The notes: generated by a model not told the origin, from the letters alone. A DNA stretch of 64,000 bases from CAYTAU01 sp964442075 (GCA_964442075.1 CAYTWH010000016.1:9128-73127), one strand, 5' to 3'; shown: positions 7,838-17,753, numbered from the stretch's first letter. Program-made: numbers and translations.

Positions 7838-7870
7838 TTGCCTACTCTATTAATGCTTTTCGGCATTCGC
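7838..7870 (-). promoter_or_regulatory. Duplicated upstream box, copy 2 (candidate operator/promoter)
   Basis: TTGCCTACTCTATTAATGC followed by TTTTCGGCATTCGC matches the box at 6871-6904 with a one-base length difference. It is about 96 bases upstream of the sigma-factor start at 7742 on the minus strand. A regulatory role is inferred from repetition and position. Confidence 0.45.
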
Positions 7871-8270
7871 ATGATTCCCTTTATATTTACAACGTATTAT
7901 TCTCAAGAATATCCCGTGAGATTTAATAAAAAATATTTCTTTAATAGATATTAATTTTTTCATTATGTAAAAAGGTATTTAAGGCTAAGCCCTTATACAT
8001 GCTTACAAAAACCTTCATACCCAATGCCTATCAAGGCAATAGAATTACTTTGAAATATTAATAAATACTAAATGAAAGTGATTTAATTAGAAGTTTTGCG
8101 AAATAAACTTATAAGATCAACTCTCAGTTTTGTATTAGACGAAAACGTAGCCTGATGGTTGCTTATTTTTCCTTCTTTTTATTAAAAAGTTAAAAAGAAT
8201 TTGCATTTATTATTATTTTACTAATTTAGCAGTGCGAAATAAACTTTAAATACTTTTTATTTGAAGATCT

Positions 8271-8303
8271 AAAAATCCAATTCATCCCGAATTGGATTTT
8301 TTT
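8271..8303. terminator. Perfect bidirectional terminator hairpin
   Basis: AAAAATCCAATTC (8271-8283) pairs perfectly with GAATTGGATTTTT (8289-8301) around a 5-base loop. There is a T-tract on the plus strand and an A-tract on the other side, so it could terminate in both directions. No gene ends nearby on either strand, so the transcript it serves is not evident. Confidence 0.65.
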
Positions 8304-8617
8304 AATGTAAAGCAATATTGCTTTGTAATTAAATGAAAAAAAACGAGAGAAAAAAGATACATTGATATTATCTGCTTGTTTTGATTATACTACAACATTT
8401 TGACTTCCCTTCGACTCCGCTCAATGTAAACGCTCAGTAGAGCAAGTAGAGGGAGTTGTTATAAATTATCAATGCATACCCAAAAAGCAAAACTTTGCTT
8501 CTCTTCTGCCTTTTTATATTTGGCTTTTGGCTTTTGGCTTACATTAACAAACATACAATGTCTTAAAGACATGGGATATTTGCGAAAAGATTGCAATTAA
8601 CTGCTTAATTTATGTTA

Positions 8618-8812
8618 ATACGAAGCTTCGTATTGAGACAAACGACAAAGTTTACGTGCATACGAAGCTTCGTATTGAGGCAAACGACAAAGTTTACGTG
8701 CATACGAAGCTTCGTATGGAGGCAAACTACAAAGTTTATGTGCATACGAAGCTTCGTATGGAGGCAAACTACAAAGTTTATGTGCATACGGAGCTTCGTA
8801 TGGAGGCAAATT
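8618..8812. repeat. 42-bp tandem array, about 4.6 units, each with a 16-bp palindrome
   Basis: The perfect palindrome ATACGAAGCTTCGTAT occurs at 8618, 8660, 8702 and 8744, and with one mismatch at 8786, exactly 42 bases apart. The bases between are also conserved (GAGGCAAAC(G/T)ACAAAGTTTA(C/T)GTGC). Because 42 is divisible by three, several frames are open on both strands, but no start, upstream signal or downstream protein context supports translation. Confidence 0.85.
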
Positions 8813-8913
8813 ATGCAATAATTATTAGATAAAAGCCCTTATTGTATCAAAATTATTAATTTTTAATTCTTAATGCTTAATGGTTTAGCTTGTGGGCAGG
8901 GAGTATTTATGCT

Positions 8914-8957
8914 TGTTCTCAATACTCACTCCTTATAATCGTGAACTAGAACTGACA
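8914..8957. repeat. 44-base interspersed repeat, copy 1
   Basis: TGTTCTC(A/G)ATACTCACTCC and the following bases to CTGACA recur at 9082-9125 and 13424-13467 with at most a few differences. No coding content; a REP-like intergenic element. Confidence 0.6.
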
Positions 8958-9081
8958 AAAGGGGTTTTGTTTGTTTACATACCCGTGAAAACGGGTATCC
9001 AGTGTTTGCAGGTCTACTGGATTACCGCTTTTCCCGAGAAGTCGGGACAGGCTGCGGCAATGTTTTGACTTTTACTATGCC

Positions 9082-9125
9082 TGTTCTCGATACTCACTCC
9101 TTATAGTCGTGAACTCGAACTGACA
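9082..9125. repeat. 44-base interspersed repeat, copy 2
   Basis: Nearly identical to the copy at 13424-13467 over all 44 bases, and the similarity extends loosely upstream (TTTTGACTTT...ATG/CCTG). It lies 64 bases downstream of the stop of the MuiA-like gene 9189-11252. Confidence 0.6.
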
Positions 9126-9188
9126 AGGATGTCACTTCGAGTGTTCGACCTTAGGAGAACGTATTAAGAAGTGAGAAAGGGGATAATC

Positions 9189-11252
9189 TTAATCTAATCC
9201 AACAGTATTTCCTTTTGGAAATTTCACTTTATATTTCAGCTGCATTTTTTTTGTTGTAGATGGGTCTAATTTAAATGCCCAGGAAACTATACCTGTTGTT
9301 TCGTTTAATTTGCCATCGCTCATTTCTTCTTGGGTAATCACTACCTTACTATCTACCGACATAGGAAACTGATCTTCAATAATAATATCAATAGACTGTT
9401 GTTTTGCATTTCGTACACTAATATCCCAATCGCGATAAGCAATATTATCGCTACCTATCAACTGATTTCTTTTATAGTCTTTCGATTTTTTACGTTCTAC
9501 TTTTATACCTTTATCTCTACCCAAAGATATCTCTAAAGTATCTACTAAGTATCTGGTATCAAAAAAAGTATTGCCAATAAAAGTTTCTTCAAAAAATACA
9601 TTGGCTTGTCCTTCCAGCAAATTATATTGTTCCCAGTCAATTAATTGGGCAGTAATAAATACATCTTTATCCAAACGTGGTGCACAATAAAACTGATATT
9701 TTGCATCTGTCTGTATTCTTTGTATTGAAACTTTAATATTTTTTGGGTTGGAGGGTATAGAGTATTTTTCTTCAATAGTATATTCTGTACTAACAATATT
9801 TAATGTTTTTGTAGCAACAATTTGTTCTGCTTCAAGTCTTCTGCTCTCTTTACTACTTATTTTATTTACACTATATCTTGCACTTTCTAGTGACTCTGTT
9901 TCATACATTGCTTCCTCAGCCATGGCAAAAGCATATACACCATTGGCATCGGTAGCTATCATATCATATTCATCATTAACAGCAAGATCAATAGTAGGTA
10001 AAAGTCCGGAATAACCGGTATGAAAAATTGGTGACTGAACTGTCATTAATTGTTTTTCATAATCTGTATTTACAGTTTTGTTTAGTGGAGTATATTTTTT
10101 ATAAAGTTTTACAGTTAGTTCTTCTTCAGAAAGATTTACAGTTTGTCGGTTATATCCTATTGAATAAACATAAAGATATTTTGCATTATTTGGTAGTACT
10201 AATGAGAAACTACCATTAGCATCGGCAGTAGTACCAATACTTGTACCGGAAACCATAACAGTACACCATGGAATTGGTTCGCCAGTTGCCTGATTAAGTA
10301 TTACTCCTTTTACACGAGTAAACCTTGCATCGGTATATCTATAAAAACTATTTGGCCTTTGTGGCTGAATATAATTATTATTGAGGTACAACCACCATGC
10401 TTCAATTTTTGGTTTTTCTGATGATTGTGAAGGGTCGCCAGTTGATAATTTTAATTTAATATTATCCCAGTCTTCACCACTTTCTTGTGTAACATTTGCT
10501 TTATACTCTATTATCATAGGTTCTAACACATTCTTTACACGCAAATCATAAGTAGGATACCATCGTGCATTAGGAACAATATAATTTAAAGTAAAATTGC
10601 CTTTAACTTCTTTTTTAGCAGAAACTTTTACTACAATCTGATATTCTATACTTTGTTTTGGCGATTTTAATGCTACCAGATGTTGGCTTACTGTTTTATG
10701 TTCTTCAAAAAGATCTAGTATTTGACGCGATATTTTTAGTTTTGCGGTTTTTATCTGAGCCAGCTTTAGTCTAACCATCTCCTGTGCTTTTACAATCTGT
10801 TCTACAGTAACTCCTTTTGTTGTGGTAGAGATATTTGTTAAATTCATTATTGATTCTTCTTCCGATTTCAAAACCTGAATTTTCACGCTTAGGTCTTCCA
10901 TCTGTTTCATCAGGCTCTTTTGTTTTGTTTCAAGACCTGCCCACTTTGATTTTTCATTATCTACATCGCTCAGCTTGGGCTGATAATTAACAGACATAAT
11001 AATAAAATCGCCATCGCCATTTACCTGTATGCTTTCTTTTTTTAGCAGAGATGTAGCATCAGAAATTATTATTTCTGATTCTCCGGCAGGTATAATAACC
11101 GACCCGGTTCGATTTACTTGTGCACCACTCTGAAAAACTGTTACCTCAGTAATGCTGGTTTTTAAATCTATTTCTTTTGCACTTATTTTTATTGCAATAA
11201 GAATAAACAATATTGTGATAGTTCTCATAATATAATGTTTTTTATTATTCAT
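9189..11252 (-). CDS. MuiA-like DUF4139 protein with inserted carboxypeptidase-regulatory domain (copy 2)
   Basis: A 687-residue exported protein (signal peptide ending about residue 25, KISAK). The N-terminal region (about 28-125) matches the DUF4140 type, starting with the characteristic TEVTVFQSGAQVNRTG. A coiled-coil-like segment (about 85-195) and the DUF4139 beta domain (from about 210, YIVPNARWYPTYDLRV) follow. Inside DUF4139 a CarboxypepD_reg-like Ig domain is inserted at about residues 312-385 (KGVILNQATGEPIPWCTVMV). Proteins of this architecture are widespread in Bacteroidota and are named after mucoidy inhibitor A; their biochemical role is unknown. Its start abuts the stop of the paralogue 11253-13163, so the pair is a tandem duplication and an operon. 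Confidence 0.85.
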   Translation of the reverse strand: MNNKKHYIMRTITILFILIAIKISAKEIDLKTSITEVTVFQSGAQVNRTGSVIIPAGESEIIISDATSLLKKESIQVNGDGDFIIMSVNYQPKLSDVDNEKSKWAGLETKQKSLMKQMEDLSVKIQVLKSEEESIMNLTNISTTTKGVTVEQIVKAQEMVRLKLAQIKTAKLKISRQILDLFEEHKTVSQHLVALKSPKQSIEYQIVVKVSAKKEVKGNFTLNYIVPNARWYPTYDLRVKNVLEPMIIEYKANVTQESGEDWDNIKLKLSTGDPSQSSEKPKIEAWWLYLNNNYIQPQRPNSFYRYTDARFTRVKGVILNQATGEPIPWCTVMVSGTSIGTTADANGSFSLVLPNNAKYLYVYSIGYNRQTVNLSEEELTVKLYKKYTPLNKTVNTDYEKQLMTVQSPIFHTGYSGLLPTIDLAVNDEYDMIATDANGVYAFAMAEEAMYETESLESARYSVNKISSKESRRLEAEQIVATKTLNIVSTEYTIEEKYSIPSNPKNIKVSIQRIQTDAKYQFYCAPRLDKDVFITAQLIDWEQYNLLEGQANVFFEETFIGNTFFDTRYLVDTLEISLGRDKGIKVERKKSKDYKRNQLIGSDNIAYRDWDISVRNAKQQSIDIIIEDQFPMSVDSKVVITQEEMSDGKLNETTGIVSWAFKLDPSTTKKMQLKYKVKFPKGNTVGLD

Positions 11253-13163
11253 TTAATCTAAGCCAATAAAAGTTCCCTTAGGATACTTGGCTGTATATTT
11301 AAGCTGCATTTTCTTTGTTTCGCTTGGTGTTAGTATATATTGCCATGTAACTATGCCTGTTTTATTATCGAGTTTACCACCACTTTTATCTACATGCTTA
11401 ACTACAATTTTACTATCGCCAGATATTGGAAACTGATCTTCAATCATAATATCAATGTTTTGTTGTTTGCCATTTCTTACAGTAATATCCCAGGTTCTGT
11501 TAGCAATATTGTCATTTCCTAGTAAAGTATGCTTGTTAAAGTCTTTCACTTTTTTGCGTTCTACTTTTACACTTTTATCACGACCTAAAGATATTTCCAG
11601 AGTATCAGATAGGTATCGTGTATCTATAAGGGTACTTCCAATAAAAGTTCCTTCGAAAAAAACGCTTGCTTGTCCTTCAAGTAAATTATACTTTTCCCAA
11701 TCTATCATTTGTGCTGTTAAAAACACATCTTTATCTAAACGTGGAGCACAATAATATTGGTAACTAACATCCGATTGTATTTCTTGAATAGAAACTGTAA
11801 TATTTTTAGGGTTGGATATGATAGTATATTTCTCGGCTATACTAAATTCGGTGCTAACAATGTTTACAGTAGGAGTAACTGAAATCAATCGTTCGGCTGC
11901 TTTCTTTTTATTTGATTCTCCTTTTATACCCGAACTATAATATGCATCTTCATCAGCTTCAGCTCCATCTTTAAAATCCCAACCATAATCAACTTTGTCA
12001 TATACTGCAACTTCATCTAACCGTACATTGCTCTCAAGCATAAATATTTTCATTTCTTCACGATTAATTGCTAGTGTCTGAGTATTATATCCTATATAAC
12101 TTACTTTAAGATTTATTGCATTTTCGGGAAGTACAATCTTGAATTTTCCATCCATATCAGTCATTGTTCCAATATTAGTTCCGTCAACCATTATTGCACA
12201 ATAAGGTAGTGGTTCGCCGGTAGCTTTATCCAACACTGTACCTTTTACTTTTGTGAACTTTGCATCGGTATAACGGTAATAATTTGATTGTTGGTGTGGA
12301 TTAACATAAGCTTGGTTCAACGCAAGCCACCATGTTTCTATCTTTGGTTTTTGCGACGATTGCGAAGGGTCGCCAGTAGAAAGTGTAAGGTTTACATTAT
12401 CCCAGTCTTCACCTGTTTGCTGCGATACATTAGCCTTATATTCTATAATCATTGGCTCGGCAATTGTTTTTACACGAAGATCATAGGTAGGAAACCATTT
12501 GGCATTAGGTACAATATAAGTTAATGTAAATTCAGCTTTTGTTTGTTTCTTAACCAGTACTTTTACTACAATCTCATAAGAAACTTTCTGTTTAGGAGTT
12601 TTTAGCACACTCAATTGCTGAGTAATTTTCTGATGTTCATCATTTAGCTCATACATCTGCCTACTGGCAATAAGTTTCTCACTTTTAATTAGTGCCAATT
12701 TTGTTTTCAACATTTCCTGTGCTTTTCCAACCTGTTCCACAGTAATACCTTCGGTTGATGTACTTACCGATTTTAGATTTAGAATTATAAATTCTTCGTT
12801 ACGAAGCACATCTATCTTTACAGAAAGATCTTCCATTTTCTTTTTTAGCTCTTTTTCTTTAGCCTCAAGTACTTTCCATTTTGTTTTATTTTGTTCTCTA
12901 TCGCTAAGGTTTACCTGATGATTTACAGAAATTATTGTAAAGTCACCATCTCCCCTTATCTGAATACTTTCTTTTTTAAGAAGAGCGGTGGCATCCCTTA
13001 TCACTATATTATGCTCTCCTACATAAAGAGTAGCAGACCCTATACGTTTAACCTGGGCTCCGGTCTGAAAAACTGTTACATCAGTAATCTTTGTTTTAAG
13101 TTCTATCTCTTTTCCCTGAACAGTTAGTGCAAGAAAAAGTAAAAAAGGCAATATAAATTTCAT
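11253..13163 (-). CDS. MuiA-like DUF4139 protein with inserted carboxypeptidase-regulatory domain (copy 1)
   Basis: A 636-residue exported paralogue of the next gene, with the same order: signal peptide (about 1-17), DUF4140 (TDVTVFQTGAQVKRIG), helical coiled region, and DUF4139 split by a CarboxypepD_reg-like domain (about residues 305-380, KGTVLDKATGEPLPYCAIMV). Sequence identity between the two is high in the DUF4140, Ig and C-terminal parts. It drops just after the Ig insert, where this copy is about 50 residues shorter, so that segment has evolved fastest. It is the first gene of the pair; the second ATG follows the stop without a gap. Likely periplasmic or surface-exposed; function unknown. 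Confidence 0.85.
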   Translation of the reverse strand: MKFILPFLLFLALTVQGKEIELKTKITDVTVFQTGAQVKRIGSATLYVGEHNIVIRDATALLKKESIQIRGDGDFTIISVNHQVNLSDREQNKTKWKVLEAKEKELKKKMEDLSVKIDVLRNEEFIILNLKSVSTSTEGITVEQVGKAQEMLKTKLALIKSEKLIASRQMYELNDEHQKITQQLSVLKTPKQKVSYEIVVKVLVKKQTKAEFTLTYIVPNAKWFPTYDLRVKTIAEPMIIEYKANVSQQTGEDWDNVNLTLSTGDPSQSSQKPKIETWWLALNQAYVNPHQQSNYYRYTDAKFTKVKGTVLDKATGEPLPYCAIMVDGTNIGTMTDMDGKFKIVLPENAINLKVSYIGYNTQTLAINREEMKIFMLESNVRLDEVAVYDKVDYGWDFKDGAEADEDAYYSSGIKGESNKKKAAERLISVTPTVNIVSTEFSIAEKYTIISNPKNITVSIQEIQSDVSYQYYCAPRLDKDVFLTAQMIDWEKYNLLEGQASVFFEGTFIGSTLIDTRYLSDTLEISLGRDKSVKVERKKVKDFNKHTLLGNDNIANRTWDITVRNGKQQNIDIMIEDQFPISGDSKIVVKHVDKSGGKLDNKTGIVTWQYILTPSETKKMQLKYTAKYPKGTFIGLD

Positions 13164-13594
13164 ATCTATAAATATTATAAAATAATTAGTTTTTTGCTAA
13201 AATTAAGGTTCTCAAAGATACAAATATTACGCCATAAATTATATAAAGAAATGTAATATTGTAGTTATAATTTTTTTTCATTGCAAGTAGCTAGATTGGG
13301 GCAATCTGTTTAAATTTAATCTATTTTAGATTACTCACAATATATTAACTTTTATTGTGTTCGTGATTCCGCTTCGCTTAGTTTACGATTTTAAATTTTT
13401 GTCTTTTGACTTTGTATCATGTCTGTTCTCGATACTCACTCCTTATAGTCGTGAACTCGAACTGACAGGAGGTTTTATGGTTGTTTTTGCATATTTCGCA
13501 AATAATAGGACAAAAAAACGAAATAAGGGCATATGTTTGACCACCTATGGCATTTGTTTGACTGTCGATAACGAAAAATTGAGTGTCGATAGGA
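13164..13594. other. Intergenic region with 44-base repeat; no gene seen
   Basis: About 430 bases between the MuiA-like pair and the stop of the TPR-CHAT gene. It holds copy 3 of the 44-base repeat and a short pair of direct repeats (TGTTTGAC..., TGTCGATA...) near 13530-13590. The open frame on the plus strand runs into the antisense of the TPR-CHAT gene and is not supported as a gene. Confidence 0.6.
13424..13467. repeat. 44-base interspersed repeat, copy 3
   Basis: Third copy of the element seen at 8914 and 9082, here between the MuiA-like pair and the TPR-CHAT gene. The three copies flank the MuiA-like genes on both sides in the same orientation. Confidence 0.6.
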
Positions 13595-16500
13595 TTATTC
13601 TATTAATACAAACGCAGCCCAAAAGTATGGGTCGTACTTTGCTCGCATTTCTTTTTGTGTTTGGTTAAATGCTTGTTTAATCACGCAAGAGGCTGACGAG
13701 TTATCTTTTAGTTTTAGGAGTTTTTTATAGAAAGTTGTCATAAACTCTTCGGTTTCTTTGTCGGGTACTTGCCATAGGCTCATAATTAGGTATTGTACTC
13801 CTGCCATTTTAAAGGCTCTTTGTAATCCGTAAACTCCTTCGCTGCCTTTTATGTCGCCTAGTCCTGTTTCGCATGCCGACATAACGGTTAGCTTTGTATT
13901 TTGCAGATTCATATTTGATACTTCGTAAGCTGTAAGTACTCCATCTTCTCCTTTAATATTTGTTTTGCTCCACACATCGTTGGCTCTTGCCAATACTAAT
14001 CCAGAACGCATTAATGGGTTTTTATTTTCTACAAATGTGCTTACTCCAATACCTGCTCCTCTAAACGAAACATTGCCCGATTCTGTAATCTTTTCTTTTT
14101 CTTCAATTTCAGGATCACTATAAAAGAATCCATGGGTAGCAATATGTAATATCTGTGGGGAATCTTCATTATCGATATTCTTAAAATTTTCTTCGCTTGC
14201 AAGCAATCCAAAATTATCATCTGTTTTTATATCATAATCATTAAAAATAGAAGTTATTTTCTCAGCTTCCGATTTTGTTCCTTTTAAATACTTCCATACT
14301 TCTACTTCTGTACTGTCGGTGCTATATTGTGCTCCGCCAAAAATTGAGACAGTAAGATCTTTATCAATAAAATTTTCATTCTTCTTTTCTAATATTTTCA
14401 TGGTAGAGCTTAACATGTTTATGTTGTACAGGTCTGATAAATACTTATTGTTGTTTGTTGCTATTGATGCAAATGATACTTTGTGTAATAAGCCTGCCGA
14501 AGAAATATAAACTGTAGAAGCCTCACCCCAGCCTTCTCCAAAGGATAGGGAGTTTAAAACGGAGTCAATGGGTTGCCAAATTATGTTATATAATTTTGTG
14601 TTTTTAGAATTGTTGTTGCCATATATCGATTTTACATACTCAAGATTATTGCTACTGTGTTTTCCTATAAATTCTTCTAAGTCTTTTGCCTCAAAAAGCT
14701 TTATTATTTTAGGATTTTTAAATTCTCTTGTAATTATTATTGCACAATAGATATCTTCATAAGTATTGTCCATTTTTAAATTATTAAAATGCATAAACTC
14801 AATTGCTGCTTCGTTCTCTTCTAAGTCTTTTTGTATATCTGTCCATTTTGAATTATTAATATTAAGTTCGTTTTTAAAACTATAGGAGTTTTCTACTAAT
14901 TCTTTTTCCAACACATTAGCCTTTTCTTCTAATTCTTCAATGCTTACATACCTTTCGTCATTTGCAATAGAATACAATTTTGATAATTGCTGTTTTATTC
15001 CAATCCAATTATTATAAGTTTGAATTAAATCTTGTTTTTTTGAACTTAGTATACTGTTCTTCATCCCATTTGAAGATTTCAACAACATACCTTTATTTAA
15101 TAGTTCGTTATTATAAACCACTTGCTTTAGCTTGTCTGATTTGTTGTTTTTTAAAGCAAATGCTTTAATCCTATCATTATATAATTGAATAGAATTAAGA
15201 TACTTCTCTCTTTCTATTTCAGATAAAAACGAGAAGTTCTTTTTTAAAAGAGCATATTGAATTTCATTACTTTTTATATAATACTCTTCTGCTTTATCAA
15301 AATTGTTTTTTGTTTCATAAATATAGGCTAGCATGGAAGCTACATCGGCAAAAGATGAATTCATTTCTCCAAACTTGTTTTTATAGATTTCCATAGCCAA
15401 CAAAGCATACTTTTCTGCTTTATTATACATAAAGCCACCCCAATATAATTTAGATAGGTTATTGTACGATACTGCCAACTTCTGGCTGGTTTCTCCAAAA
15501 TGTTTCTTTTCTATTTCTATTGCACGCAAATATAAGTTTTCTGCCTTGGGGAAATTGTCGGTGTATCTATAGAGTTCTGCAAGATTATTAAGGTTTGTAG
15601 CATAATGGGGGTGATCTATTCCTATTATTGCACTATCTATTTTTAATGATTGATAGAAATACTTTTTTGCTTTTTCGGCATATTCGGGTTTTTGCGTATC
15701 CATATACTCTGCAAGGTATAATGCCCCAACATTATTCAATATGTTTGAATATTCAGTATGGTTTTCGCCATATATTTTTCTTTTCTTTTCCAGAGCTTCT
15801 AAATAAAGTTTCTCCGATTTTTCGTAATTCGCAATTTCATAATAAAACATTCCCAAGTTATTAAGATTTGCAGCATAATCGGGATGCTCTTCCCCATAAT
15901 TATCTTTAATTAATTTATTAGACCTAAGTAAATACTTTTCGGCTGTTTTATAATCATCTTTTACTATGTATAAATTAGCCAAATTGGATAAAACATAAGC
16001 GTTATTTGGATGATCTTTTCCGTATGCTTCATTTAAAATCTTTAGTGAGTTCTTTAATAGATTTTCTGCCTTTTCAATTTCTCCTGATTCTGAATATGTT
16101 TGTCCTAAATTATTAAGAATAGTTGAATACTCAGGGTGCATATCTCCATAAGTCTTTTTAAATATCTTTAGGGATATTATATAATATTCTATAGCTTTTT
16201 GATGATTACCCATTGTTGAATATAAATTGGCAAGACTGCCCAATACATTAGCATAACTGACATGCTCCTCTCCAACTGTTTTCTTATGAATTGCAAGTGC
16301 CTTTTGCAAATACTCTTTGGCAAGAATATAATCTCCGGTAATAGACAAGAGATTAGAATAATTCATATAAGTTGTTGCCAGTTCGGGATGTTCTTCTCCT
16401 TGTGTTGCAATTTTTAATTTTATAACATTCTTAAAAATTGAGACAGCTTTTTCATATTGTCCGATATCGGTAGTGTGAGTTGCATAATTATTTAGCGTGT

Positions 16501-17704
16501 TAATGTATCCGGCATACTTTTCTCCATACATTTCCTTTTGTTCGGCAAGACTTTTTATAAACAATGAATCGGCTAATTTTATTTTGCCGTTCTCGCTATA
16601 AAAAGCTGCAAGATTGCTTAATGCTGTAGTATAATTTATTTTATTCTCATCATCTATTTTATCATATATCTCAATTGCTTCTTTGTAATATTTTTCTGCT
16701 TCTTTATATTTCCCGGTTCTATCGTATAAAACGGCCAAATTCATAATAGATAAAGCATAGAAATTGCTTTCTTTTTTATAAACTTTCTCCTTTAATTTTA
16801 ATGACTTAAGATGATAGTTCTCTGACATAGAAAAATCGTTTAGCTTTTCGTAAGCAACAGCCAAATTATTTAATGCCGTAGCGTAATCTGCACTCTTCTT
16901 TCCATAAAACTTCCCTGCTAATTCTAAATTCTCATTAAATATCTTTTGACACTTTTCGTATTTTGCAGCCAATAAATAAAACTCTCCCAAACTATTTAAA
17001 GTTGCTAAATATTCATTACTTACTTTTCCGTGTTCTTTCTCCATTAATTCTAATGCTCCTATAAAGAAAGGTTCCGACTTATCGTAATTTCCCGTAGATG
17101 TATAAAAGCTTGAAACATAATTTATCATTTGATAATACATTGTATCTGTTTCCTGATACAGACTTTTAACTATATCAAATGTAGATTCATATTTTTCTTC
17201 TGCCTTTTTATATACTCCTGCCTGATAATAGATATTTGCCTGCCATAAAGAAATATTAATATAGCTGTCATTTTCTTTTCCATATATTCTTTCAATACTT
17301 TTGGCTACCTCATTCATTAATGGTTCTGCTTTACTATACTCAGATATATAAGTGTAATAAACTGCTAAATTATAAGTTGCTGTTATATAATTTGGATGAT
17401 CAATTCCTTGTACCTTTTTTCTGATATCGCGTTCTTTTTCATTGGCTTCAATAGCTTTGTAGTAATCTTGCGTGTAGTAATAGCAATATTCAAGATAATA
17501 CAATGTGTTTGCGTAGTTTGTATCCTCTACTACTATTTCTTCTAATGTTTGGTTTGCCAGTTTAATAGCCTCTGTAAAATCTTGTGCTTGAAATTTAATT
17601 AGAAATTCGTTGTAGCTTGTTTGCCACTTCTGGGCATGCAATATTGATGAGTTGTGTATCAATATTAATGATAATAAAAAAATGAATAGTTTTATTCCTT
17701 TCAT
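13595..17704 (-). CDS. Exported TPR-CHAT protein (caspase-like peptidase domain)
   Basis: A 1369-residue protein with a signal peptide (about residues 1-24, ending ILHAQ). About 17 tandem 42-residue TPR units of the kinesin-light-chain type follow, with recurring YATxLNNLAxLY and YxKAExYYxxAL patterns, to about residue 830. A coiled region (about 840-970) leads to a C-terminal CHAT domain (about 1020-1369). The CHAT catalytic pair is present: His1191 in IATHGFF and Cys1278 in SACETGLG, with GVYGLQRAFKMAG and SLWQVPD downstream as usual. CHAT domains are caspase-like cysteine peptidases, and TPR arrays are typical sensors. Export is notable, since many studied TPR-CHAT proteases are cytoplasmic. 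It is the last gene of the operon 20181-13595 with a lipoprotein, a MORN protein and a PapD-like chaperone. Confidence 0.85.
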   Translation of the reverse strand: MKGIKLFIFLLSLILIHNSSILHAQKWQTSYNEFLIKFQAQDFTEAIKLANQTLEEIVVEDTNYANTLYYLEYCYYYTQDYYKAIEANEKERDIRKKVQGIDHPNYITATYNLAVYYTYISEYSKAEPLMNEVAKSIERIYGKENDSYINISLWQANIYYQAGVYKKAEEKYESTFDIVKSLYQETDTMYYQMINYVSSFYTSTGNYDKSEPFFIGALELMEKEHGKVSNEYLATLNSLGEFYLLAAKYEKCQKIFNENLELAGKFYGKKSADYATALNNLAVAYEKLNDFSMSENYHLKSLKLKEKVYKKESNFYALSIMNLAVLYDRTGKYKEAEKYYKEAIEIYDKIDDENKINYTTALSNLAAFYSENGKIKLADSLFIKSLAEQKEMYGEKYAGYINTLNNYATHTTDIGQYEKAVSIFKNVIKLKIATQGEEHPELATTYMNYSNLLSITGDYILAKEYLQKALAIHKKTVGEEHVSYANVLGSLANLYSTMGNHQKAIEYYIISLKIFKKTYGDMHPEYSTILNNLGQTYSESGEIEKAENLLKNSLKILNEAYGKDHPNNAYVLSNLANLYIVKDDYKTAEKYLLRSNKLIKDNYGEEHPDYAANLNNLGMFYYEIANYEKSEKLYLEALEKKRKIYGENHTEYSNILNNVGALYLAEYMDTQKPEYAEKAKKYFYQSLKIDSAIIGIDHPHYATNLNNLAELYRYTDNFPKAENLYLRAIEIEKKHFGETSQKLAVSYNNLSKLYWGGFMYNKAEKYALLAMEIYKNKFGEMNSSFADVASMLAYIYETKNNFDKAEEYYIKSNEIQYALLKKNFSFLSEIEREKYLNSIQLYNDRIKAFALKNNKSDKLKQVVYNNELLNKGMLLKSSNGMKNSILSSKKQDLIQTYNNWIGIKQQLSKLYSIANDERYVSIEELEEKANVLEKELVENSYSFKNELNINNSKWTDIQKDLEENEAAIEFMHFNNLKMDNTYEDIYCAIIITREFKNPKIIKLFEAKDLEEFIGKHSSNNLEYVKSIYGNNNSKNTKLYNIIWQPIDSVLNSLSFGEGWGEASTVYISSAGLLHKVSFASIATNNNKYLSDLYNINMLSSTMKILEKKNENFIDKDLTVSIFGGAQYSTDSTEVEVWKYLKGTKSEAEKITSIFNDYDIKTDDNFGLLASEENFKNIDNEDSPQILHIATHGFFYSDPEIEEKEKITESGNVSFRGAGIGVSTFVENKNPLMRSGLVLARANDVWSKTNIKGEDGVLTAYEVSNMNLQNTKLTVMSACETGLGDIKGSEGVYGLQRAFKMAGVQYLIMSLWQVPDKETEEFMTTFYKKLLKLKDNSSASCVIKQAFNQTQKEMRAKYDPYFWAAFVLIE

Positions 17705-17753
17705 TATTATTTATTTTAATAGTATAAATTCCTATTTTTAAAATCTGAATCCA

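Larger units (their letters stand above)
7743..9188. other. Gene-free region of about 1.4 kb with repeats and one terminator
   Basis: No credible gene was found here on either strand. It holds the upstream box of the sigma gene (7838-7870), a perfect terminator-type hairpin (8271-8303), a 42-bp tandem array (8618-8812) and two copies of a 44-base interspersed repeat (8914-8957 and 9082-9125). It also has a copy of the CTCCGCTCAATGTAAACGCT repeat (8403-8439) and a CCCGAGAAGTCGGGA hairpin near 9034. The reading frames over the tandem array are products of its period, not genes. Confidence 0.7.

Noticed and set aside
7712..7954. Hydrophobic 80-codon plus-strand frame across the sigma-gene start
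   Set aside because: It overlaps the 5' end of the sigma gene antisense and spans its upstream box; composition matches AT-rich non-coding DNA.
8618..8812. CRISPR array
   Set aside because: Spacers are not unique; units are tandem with the same sequence between palindromes, and no cas gene is nearby.
8605..8821. Three overlapping open frames (60-69 codons) on both strands over the 42-bp array
   Set aside because: Period 42 is divisible by three, so frames stay open automatically; no start context, partner gene or non-repeat protein sequence.
13595..17704. Type III-E CRISPR-type TPR-CHAT (craspase partner)
   Set aside because: It has a signal peptide, and there is no gRAMP/Cas7-11 gene or CRISPR array in the window.
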